NCBI GenBank assembly: GCA_003446015.1
Contig: DMBU01000148.1
Span: 1-64,000, forward strand
Length of the DNA: 64,000 nucleotides
DNA from: Bacteroidales bacterium
GTDB lineage: Bacteria; Bacteroidota; Bacteroidia; Bacteroidales; UBA12077
Reading direction: 5' to 3'
Shown one piece after another: positions 55,737 to 62,193 of the stretch (positions within the stretch are counted from its first letter, which is position 1; each line of letters begins with the position of its first letter). The notes below the pieces were generated by a model, which was not told where the DNA came from, searched no databases, and saw only the letters and a list, made by a program, of their open reading frames with translations. Made by a program: the position numbers and the translations under genes.

Positions 55737-57194
55737 ATGTTAAGACAGAGTTTACAACAGAAACTATTACAAAAGCTTTCACCTCAGCAAATTCAGATGA
55801 TTAAGCTGCTGGAGATACCTACCATACAGCTTGAACAAAGAATCAAAAAGGAGTTGGAAGAAAACCCTGTGCTCGAAGAAGGTTCTGAATTAGATGAATT
55901 TCAGGATAACAATGAAGAGGAAATTTCTGAAAGTAATCTTGAAAACGATGCTGATGAGTTTTCTTTAGATGACTACATAAACGAAGAAGATATTCCTTCG
56001 TATAAGCTGTCTTCAAACAATTACTCAAAAGATGATAAAAAAGAAGAAATTCCTTTTTCAACGGGGATCTCTTTTCACGAACATTTGCAAAATCAAATCG
56101 GTTTAAGGAATCTGAACGAAAAACAAGAAGTTTTAGCATTATACTTAATAGGAAACCTCGATGACGATGGCTATGTTCGACGAAAACTTGAAGCTATTGC
56201 CAATGATTTAGCTTTTTCTCAAAATATAGAAACAGATGAAGATGAACTTCTTGAAGTATTAAGAATCGTTCAGGATTTAGAACCCTTAGGTGTTGGCGCA
56301 AGAAATTTGCAAGAGTGTTTATTAATTCAGGTTGAAACTAAAGATCAATCTGTTTCTGAAATTAAATTAGCACGAAAAATTTTAAAGTATTATTTCGACG
56401 AGTTTACAAAAAAGCATTACGATAAAATAATTACCCGGTTAAATATCTCTGAAGAAGAACTTAAAAACGCAATTCAGGAGATTTTAAGACTTAACCCAAA
56501 ACCGGGAGGTAATTTTGCAGATTCTTCACGATCAGTTCAAACATTAGTGCCAGATTTTACCCTTGAAAATAATGAGGGTGAATTACAACTTTCATTAAAT
56601 TCACGCAATGTGCCGGAACTTCGATTAAGTTATACCTATACCGAAATGCTTCAATCGTACCAGTACAAGAGTAAAAATGAAAAAACTAAAAGTGATAAAG
56701 AAGCTATAAGCTTTGTGAAGCAAAAACTAGATTCAGCAAAATGGTTTATTGATGCCATAAAACAGCGTCAGAATACCTTAATGCTTACCATGAACGCCAT
56801 CATAGAATACCAATACGAATATTTTCTTGATGGTGATGAGTCGATGCTTAAACCCATGATATTAAAGGATATTGCTGAAGTTACAGGCCTTGATATTTCA
56901 ACCATTTCGCGAGTTGCAAACAGCAAATACATACAAACACATTTTGGAATTTATTCTTTAAAGTACTTTTTCTCCGAAGGACTCCAAACAGAATCCGGGG
57001 AAGAAGTTTCAACAAGAGAAATTAAATCCATTTTAAAAGAGTGTATTGATAACGAAGAAAAGAAAAAGCCTTTAACAGACGACAAATTAACTGATATTTT
57101 AAAAGAAAAAGGATATCTAATTGCAAGAAGAACAGTTGCAAAATATCGCGAGCAGTTAAATATACCTGTAGCGCGTTTAAGAAAAGAACTATAA
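55737..57194 (+). CDS. rpoN: RNA polymerase sigma-54 factor
   Basis: Sigma-54 of 485 residues, which needs AAA+ enhancer-binding proteins for open-complex formation. Region I is present (QKLSPQQIQMIKLLEIPTIQLEQR), followed by an acidic stretch (about 45-90), the core-binding domain (QNQIGLRNLNEKQEVLALYLIG, LEPLGVGARNLQECLLIQ), the HTH (LKDIAEVTGLDISTISRVAN) and the RpoN box ARRTVAKYRE. No enhancer-binding activator is seen in this window. The next gene begins one base after its stop. Confidence 0.96.
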   Translation: MLRQSLQQKLLQKLSPQQIQMIKLLEIPTIQLEQRIKKELEENPVLEEGSELDEFQDNNEEEISESNLENDADEFSLDDYINEEDIPSYKLSSNNYSKDDKKEEIPFSTGISFHEHLQNQIGLRNLNEKQEVLALYLIGNLDDDGYVRRKLEAIANDLAFSQNIETDEDELLEVLRIVQDLEPLGVGARNLQECLLIQVETKDQSVSEIKLARKILKYYFDEFTKKHYDKIITRLNISEEELKNAIQEILRLNPKPGGNFADSSRSVQTLVPDFTLENNEGELQLSLNSRNVPELRLSYTYTEMLQSYQYKSKNEKTKSDKEAISFVKQKLDSAKWFIDAIKQRQNTLMLTMNAIIEYQYEYFLDGDESMLKPMILKDIAEVTGLDISTISRVANSKYIQTHFGIYSLKYFFSEGLQTESGEEVSTREIKSILKECIDNEEKKKPLTDDKLTDILKEKGYLIARRTVAKYREQLNIPVARLRKEL

Positions 57195-57195
57195 A

Positions 57196-57801
57196 ATGGT
57201 TAAGAATCTAGCAAAAACATTTTCGATATTATTTCATCCTCTGCTTCTCCCAACTATTGGCATGTTAATTCTTTTTAACTCCGGGTCAGTATTAGAATAT
57301 CTGCCTTTTCAGGCTAAAAAAGTTATACTGCTTGTTGTTGGTGTTAGCACGTTCGTTCTTCCGTTAACCTTTGTGCCATTTTTCATTTTTCAGAAAATCA
57401 TTAAAAATGTTCAAATGGAAAATAACAGAGAAAGACTAATTCCATTTTTTGTTACGTCTGTTTTATATATTTTTTGTTATTATCTGTTGGTAAGATTAGG
57501 GGCCCCGCAAACAATTTCGAAATTTATTTTAGCTGCATCAATTACTGTTGTTATTCTTTTACTTTTTTCATTTAAATGGAAAATTAGTGCTCACATGATG
57601 GGTATTGGCGGACTAACAGGTGCCTTAATTGCTGTTTCGTTCAGACTAAATGTAAATCTTGAATATTTTATCATAGCTGCTATTTTGATTTCTGGTTTTA
57701 TCGGATTTTCAAGATTAATACTCAAAACACATACCCCTTGTCAAATATATACAGGATGGGTCGTTAGTGTCGTAGCTGCTTTTATTGTAATTCTACTGTA
57801 A
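57196..57801 (+). CDS. PAP2-like integral membrane protein
   Basis: Membrane protein of 201 residues with about six helices. The later part resembles type 2 phosphatidic-acid-phosphatase proteins: HMMGIGGLTGAL takes the place of the PSGH motif and SRLILKTHTPCQIYTG the place of SRx5Hx3D, with Gln at the last position. It may act on a lipid phosphate or be a non-catalytic relative. It starts one base after rpoN stop and overlaps the convergent glycosyltransferase gene by nine bases. Confidence 0.72.
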   Translation: MVKNLAKTFSILFHPLLLPTIGMLILFNSGSVLEYLPFQAKKVILLVVGVSTFVLPLTFVPFFIFQKIIKNVQMENNRERLIPFFVTSVLYIFCYYLLVRLGAPQTISKFILAASITVVILLLFSFKWKISAHMMGIGGLTGALIAVSFRLNVNLEYFIIAAILISGFIGFSRLILKTHTPCQIYTGWVVSVVAAFIVILL

Positions 57802-58857
57802 TAATCCTAATACTCTTTCTTCTAAATTTAACGATTCTGTCATTTTAATTTCCGGGAATTCAGGTACTTGCTTGATATCCTTTTGAAGATTAAAATTCTT
57901 TTGCGAAACTGAATAAAAAAATCCTTTTTGTTTTAAATACCCGGCTAAGTATTCTTGTTCGGTTTGACCGGGAGTTGGAACAAGAATGGCTTTTTTCTTT
58001 AGTTGAAACAAATCCATAATGGAACTATAGCCTGATCGGCATACTACTATTTCTGATTTTTTTATCAACGTGAACAAATCCTCTGCATTAAGAATATTAT
58101 TGACAGGAAAATCAAAAGGATGCTCGCTTTGAGAGGAGGTTCCTCTGACAATTTCATATTTTAATACTGAGTTTTTTGTTTGGTCGCAAATTATTTTCTC
58201 GAAAACACTTCTTTGTGGCTCGGGACCAGACAATATAAAAAGAACGTCAATTTTAGAATCTGTATTCTCTTTTGCTATGTATTCAAATCTAGAAAGAGGA
58301 CCGATAAAAAACGTATTCTTTAACGTGTCTTTTACATGCGACAATTCTCCCGAAAGGTTATTTTGTCCTTCAAAATCGGGGATCCAACACTCTTCGTAGT
58401 TACGTATTAATTTATTAGAAATTTTATGGTAAACAGGTTCAAATATCTTCAATAATCCCGGGAATTTGATTCTTAACTGATGTGTGATAAAAACATTGTG
58501 GGTTTTTTTATTCCACAGTCCAAAGCGGGGATCTGAAATAACGATACCAATTTTATTGTTTTTTATAATTTCTTTAAGTAGTAAATGTTCTTTTATTGTC
58601 CAGAATAAAATTGATGGAATAAGCATTAACATCTTAAATACCTGGGATTCAAATCTCGAATATTGAACCTTGTAAGATTCAAAATTGATAAATTCTAATT
58701 CAGGAAATTCCTTTTTTAAATACGCTAATGAATCTCCACTTGCAGCAATTATAATGTTAAAGTTATGTTTAAGCAATAATCTAATAATGGGAACATCTCT
58801 TGTTGCATGACCCAAACCCCAGTTCAAAGGACATATAAGTACTTTTTTTCTTGTCAT
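57793..58857 (-). CDS. MurG-like GT-B glycosyltransferase
   Basis: Protein of 354 residues of the GT28/MurG-like type. The N-terminal VLICPLNWGLGHATRDVPII is the membrane- or acceptor-facing Gly-rich loop. The C-terminal half carries ILSGPEPQRSVFE and the nucleotide-sugar site SEIVVCRSGYSSIMDLFQLKKKAILVPTPGQTEQEYLA. It probably moves a sugar (GlcNAc-like donor) to a lipid or polysaccharide. The acceptor is unknown. No glycan cluster surrounds it. Confidence 0.83.
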   Translation of the reverse strand: MTRKKVLICPLNWGLGHATRDVPIIRLLLKHNFNIIIAASGDSLAYLKKEFPELEFINFESYKVQYSRFESQVFKMLMLIPSILFWTIKEHLLLKEIIKNNKIGIVISDPRFGLWNKKTHNVFITHQLRIKFPGLLKIFEPVYHKISNKLIRNYEECWIPDFEGQNNLSGELSHVKDTLKNTFFIGPLSRFEYIAKENTDSKIDVLFILSGPEPQRSVFEKIICDQTKNSVLKYEIVRGTSSQSEHPFDFPVNNILNAEDLFTLIKKSEIVVCRSGYSSIMDLFQLKKKAILVPTPGQTEQEYLAGYLKQKGFFYSVSQKNFNLQKDIKQVPEFPEIKMTESLNLEERVLGLLQ

Positions 58858-58965
58858 TATTACTTCTTGGTTTTCAAATATAAAAAGATTTCTTTCTCAA
58901 CTTAAATATAAATGAGCATTTAATTCCCCTCTCAGTTCCTTTAAACATAAAGTATCAACTAACTT

Positions 58966-58981
58966 AATGATAATTATCATT
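58966..58981. promoter_or_regulatory. Perfect 16-bp palindrome upstream of the hemerythrin gene
   Basis: AATGATAATTATCATT is fully symmetrical. It spans the -33 region for the TAAATTTG element at 59002-59009, so a bound protein would block transcription. The TGATAAT/ATTATCA halves resemble iron-box (Fur-like) sequences but without the central base. Confidence 0.55.
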
Positions 58982-59001
58982 TTATTTAATTATGTTCAAC
59001 C

Positions 59002-59009
59002 TAAATTTG
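59002..59009 (+). promoter_or_regulatory. -7 element of the hemerythrin gene
   Basis: TAAATTTG matches TAnnTTTG and lies 26 bases before the ATG at 59036; the -33 region overlaps the palindrome. Confidence 0.5.
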
Positions 59010-59035
59010 TATATTCTTTTACCAAAATTTTTATC

Positions 59036-59461
59036 ATGGGAAACATAGTAAATTCTGAACCTTACCAGTGGAAAGATGAATATACTGTAAATATTACAGT
59101 TATTGACGAACAGCATAAGAAATTTTTATCCATAATTAATGATTTAAAATTAATTATTAACGGAAAGTCTTGTAAAGAAAAAGTTTCAGATATATTTTTT
59201 CAATTAGCTTATTTAATTGATTATTACTTTTTAAAAGAAGAAATCTATTTTAATGATTTGAAATATCCAAATTTTGATCATCATAAAAAACAACACAATC
59301 TTTTTATTGATCGGGTAATCCAATTTCAGAAAGATTTAGAAAACAATAAGCCTGATCTGTGCCTGGAAATTTACCAGTATTTAGAAAATTGGTTTGACGA
59401 ACATATTCTTAAATACGACAAAGAAGCAGTTGAGTATTTAAAAAACGGGGGTGTAAAATAA
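59036..59461 (+). CDS. Bacteriohemerythrin-like protein with a His-to-Tyr ligand change
   Basis: Protein of 141 residues from the ATG at 59036, with the hemerythrin four-helix pattern. Visible iron ligands: His27 in IDEQHKKF, Glu68 in KEEIYF, His83 and His87 in HHKKQH, His123 and Asp128 in DEHILKYD. The remaining ligand, normally His in the HFxxEE motif, is Tyr64 here (YYFLKEE). Hemerythrins bind O2 or NO at a di-iron centre; with Tyr the site may be redox-tuned or mono-iron. It is monocistronic. Confidence 0.87.
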   Translation: MGNIVNSEPYQWKDEYTVNITVIDEQHKKFLSIINDLKLIINGKSCKEKVSDIFFQLAYLIDYYFLKEEIYFNDLKYPNFDHHKKQHNLFIDRVIQFQKDLENNKPDLCLEIYQYLENWFDEHILKYDKEAVEYLKNGGVK

Positions 59462-59472
59462 AATGTATTAAC

Positions 59473-59562
59473 CTCAGGGCTTACCCTGAGCGTCTCTTCC
59501 GGGTCAAACCCTGGAAATCAAACTATACCTTCTTGTCCGCCGGAGCGAAAAGCGAAGGAGGA
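59473..59562. repeat. GC-rich intergenic element with three hairpins
   Basis: Three consecutive inverted repeats: CTCAGGG/CCCTGAG (59473-59490), TTCCGGGT/ACCCTGGAA (59497-59516, one bulge) and TCCGCCGGAGC/GCGAAGGAGGA (59536-59562). The last pairs well only as minus-strand RNA, where G-U pairs form. GC content is far above the surroundings. The element ends one base before the amidohydrolase stop codon. It resembles REP-type intergenic repeats, but copies elsewhere cannot be checked here. Confidence 0.6.
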
Positions 59563-60747
59563 TTAAACTAAAACTTTTATTTCACTGTTTTGAGTAAGTT
59601 GCTTCTTTTCAAAATTAAAATTTGTAATCAGATTTAATCCTGGAGATTTTCCAATTTCAATACTTCCAAATTTATCATCTATTTTAAGTGCTTTAGCTCC
59701 ATTCAAGGTTGCCCACTGAATTAATTTTATAAATTCAATATTTTTAAAAGCGTTTGTTATTGTTTTCATTTCGTCTAAAACCGACAATGTTGTATTTGAA
59801 GCCAGGCTGTCAGTTCCTATAGTAATTTGATCAGAATAGGGATAAAAAAGCTTAATATCAGGTAGCTTATTTTCAATATACAAATTTGAATTTGGGCACA
59901 AGCACCAATATGCATGTGGAAAGTTTCTATTTACCCATAGGATATCATCTATTGTTGAGAATGTGTTATGCACAAATAGAACATTATTGTTTGCAGGCAA
60001 ATATTCTGAAACAGATTGAATAGAATTTTTCCCTTTTGATTTCCATTGTTTTAAATCAATTCCAATTTTTTGTAATGTATTAGCCAAATCGCCTGATTTG
60101 TTTTTAAACATTTGATTTTCAGACTCTGTTTCTTGATTATGAATGGACAAGATCGAGTTCTGACTTTCTGAGAATTTTTTTAATTTCAGAAAAAGATCTT
60201 TCGAAACAGAATATGTTGCATGGGGAACAATCGATGCGCTTAGATTATTTGTTAAAAACTCCTCAAAAAGACTTTTGTTTCGTTGGAATATTTCTTCAGA
60301 ATTTGAGGCAAGTCCTATTGCCTCGACAAAGGTATGGTAATATATTTTACTTTTCTTTTTTGTATGAATAGTTCGATTGGTATTTGCAATATCGCCAACT
60401 GCAACAATCCCTTTTTGTCTCATAAAACGATCGTAACCCTCAATTGCTTTTAATGAATTTTGATCATGAGTTTCTTGTTTGTATTTTATTATCTTGGCTA
60501 AAAAGCCCGGCAATCCTGAATTTTGTTTAAGCAAGCCTTTTAATTCTGATAATTCAAGATGGCAATGTGTATTAATAAATCCGGGGGTAATAATTCCATT
60601 ATAAAATTCGAGGTTTCTCGATTCTTTAAGATCTCCCTGTGTATCAATAATATTTAGAACTTTCCCAGTGTCATCCAGTTCTACTATACAATTTTTTAAC
60701 GGTAAAGTGTTAACCGTATAAATATAATTCGCAGAGATTCTTCTCAT
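59563..60747 (-). CDS. Amidohydrolase-superfamily metal-dependent hydrolase
   Basis: Enzyme of 394 residues from the ATG at 60747 (an ATG nine bases earlier is also possible). Metal ligands are placed as in the TRZ/ATZ deaminase group: HxH in INTHCHLEL, His in SIHNQETESE, His in FVHNTFST and Asp in TIGTDSLASN. PGF in ITPGFINTH precedes the barrel. It probably deaminates or dechlorinates a heterocycle such as a nucleobase derivative; the substrate is not assignable. It begins two bases after the DUF4296 stop, so they are co-translated. Confidence 0.87.
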   Translation of the reverse strand: MRRISANYIYTVNTLPLKNCIVELDDTGKVLNIIDTQGDLKESRNLEFYNGIITPGFINTHCHLELSELKGLLKQNSGLPGFLAKIIKYKQETHDQNSLKAIEGYDRFMRQKGIVAVGDIANTNRTIHTKKKSKIYYHTFVEAIGLASNSEEIFQRNKSLFEEFLTNNLSASIVPHATYSVSKDLFLKLKKFSESQNSILSIHNQETESENQMFKNKSGDLANTLQKIGIDLKQWKSKGKNSIQSVSEYLPANNNVLFVHNTFSTIDDILWVNRNFPHAYWCLCPNSNLYIENKLPDIKLFYPYSDQITIGTDSLASNTTLSVLDEMKTITNAFKNIEFIKLIQWATLNGAKALKIDDKFGSIEIGKSPGLNLITNFNFEKKQLTQNSEIKVLV

Positions 60748-60749
60748 TT

Positions 60750-61184
60750 TTACCATTCTTCATCATCCGTTGTTGCTTTATTTCTCTTTTTTGCTTCCTT
60801 TTTAGCTTTTAGCTCCTCATTTTCTTTAGCCTCTTGGGCACTTTCTTCCTTTAACTGAGTCTCCATCTCACCAAGTTTATTCAAAACCTCTTCGTATATT
60901 TTGTCATACTCGGCAATATTATTGCTGTAGAAATAAATTGATGTATCAAAATCTGGTCTGGTATAACCAAAACTTTTGAAAATAGCTTCATAATAATTTA
61001 TAGAATCCTGTTTGGCCAGGTCTCTTCGAACTTTATTAATATTGAGCATTCCATCAGTAATATGTATTTTAACAATAATATCAACCATATCATTATGAGG
61101 GATTACATAATCGGGTTTTTTGTTCAGATTAATGCACGAAAACATAAAACTTAGTACGAATAAAACTCCTGCAATATTTTTCAT
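60750..61184 (-). CDS. DUF4296 lipoprotein
   Basis: Protein of 144 residues with a lipobox (SFMFSCINL). Residues 30-115 match DUF4296: VIPHNDMVDIIVKIHITDGM, SINYYEAIFKSFGYTRPDFD and SIYFYSNNIAEYDKIYEEVL. A highly charged C-terminal helix (about 105-144) follows. The role is unknown; genes of this type are common in Bacteroidota. It lies between a terminator on its upstream side and the amidohydrolase gene, which it overlaps at the stop. Confidence 0.85.
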   Translation of the reverse strand: MKNIAGVLFVLSFMFSCINLNKKPDYVIPHNDMVDIIVKIHITDGMLNINKVRRDLAKQDSINYYEAIFKSFGYTRPDFDTSIYFYSNNIAEYDKIYEEVLNKLGEMETQLKEESAQEAKENEELKAKKEAKKRNKATTDDEEW

Positions 61185-61208
61185 TGTTATAATTAAATTT
61201 CGTTTAGA

Positions 61209-61235
61209 TAAAAAAACCGGCCAAATTAAGCCGGC
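61209..61235 (-). terminator. Rho-independent terminator of the PorP/SprF-like gene
   Basis: CCGGC (61217-61221) and GCCGG (61230-61234) form a 5- to 6-bp GC stem with an 8-base loop. On the minus strand a run of seven T follows. It lies 22 bases past the porP-like stop. Confidence 0.78.
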
Positions 61236-61256
61236 ACAAAATTATAAAATTCAACA

Positions 61257-62192
61257 TTATTTAACATTATTAAATTGATAACCTACCATTACTTCAAAAG
61301 TTGAACCACTGTACCTTCGTATATCAGATAAAGTTATATCGTAAGCTAATCCAATATATATTTTGTTTTCATAATTATATCCAGCCATTACAGCAAGAGC
61401 ATCACTTGTAAAATATCCAGCACTTCCAAATCGGTAGGACAAACCTCCCCAAACAATTCTTTGATAGGTTACTTTAGCATTAATATCGACTCCTATTAAT
61501 CCCGGGCTAGTATATTTAATTAATGCAGAAGGAGTTATTGCAAAATCTCTGTTTAAAATAAAGTTGGCTCCCCCTGATAAATAAACATGCTGAGTCAATC
61601 TGCTAATTCCCTGAGCCGAATCAATTAATTCATGTACATTGTATTTGTTTCCTAATAACTGATGAGCAGAAATTCCAACGTAATAAAATGTGGAATATGC
61701 ATAAAATCCTAAATTAGCATCCAGACTATTCTTTGTCTCTACACCATTAGTCATAGCCGGGTCATATAAATCATCATCGAAATGCATAATTGCTCCATCT
61801 AGTTTGTACTGCATGTATCCAAAAGAAAGTCCTCCCGAAATACGCCAGGCATCGTTTATTGCAATATTATAAGCATAAGTTCCTCCAAGAGTTAATCTGC
61901 TTTCAGGGCCTGTTACATCATTGTAAATATACCCCCCATAACCCATATCCTTTTCTTTAAATGGCCCATAGCCAGAAATGCTCATTGTTCTTGGACCTTC
62001 ACCACCAAAACCAGTCCATTGAATCCTTGAATTTGCTCTAATCTTAAAATGATTAAATGTTCCGGCTACAGCAGGGTTAACTAAATAGTCGTTAAACATG
62101 TATTGCGTATAATAAGGTGCTTGTTGCGCATTTATTTGCTTAATAAACACCAAACAGAAAACAATAAATATTATCAATTTTAAGCTTTTCAT
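61257..62192 (-). CDS. PorP/SprF-family type IX secretion membrane protein
   Basis: Outer-membrane protein of 311 residues with a signal peptide (ending NAQQ) and the start of the PorP/SprF domain: APYYTQYMFNDYLVNPAVAGT, SRIQWTGFGGEGPRTMSISG. Strands through GGLSFGYMQYKLDG and the final FEVMVGYQFNNVK complete the barrel. SprF-like proteins are needed for export or assembly of their adjacent SprB-type adhesin by the T9SS. Here the adhesin gene ends one base before this gene, so the pair is translated together. Confidence 0.93.
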   Translation of the reverse strand: MKSLKLIIFIVFCLVFIKQINAQQAPYYTQYMFNDYLVNPAVAGTFNHFKIRANSRIQWTGFGGEGPRTMSISGYGPFKEKDMGYGGYIYNDVTGPESRLTLGGTYAYNIAINDAWRISGGLSFGYMQYKLDGAIMHFDDDLYDPAMTNGVETKNSLDANLGFYAYSTFYYVGISAHQLLGNKYNVHELIDSAQGISRLTQHVYLSGGANFILNRDFAITPSALIKYTSPGLIGVDINAKVTYQRIVWGGLSYRFGSAGYFTSDALAVMAGYNYENKIYIGLAYDITLSDIRRYSGSTFEVMVGYQFNNVK

Positions 62193-62193
62193 A

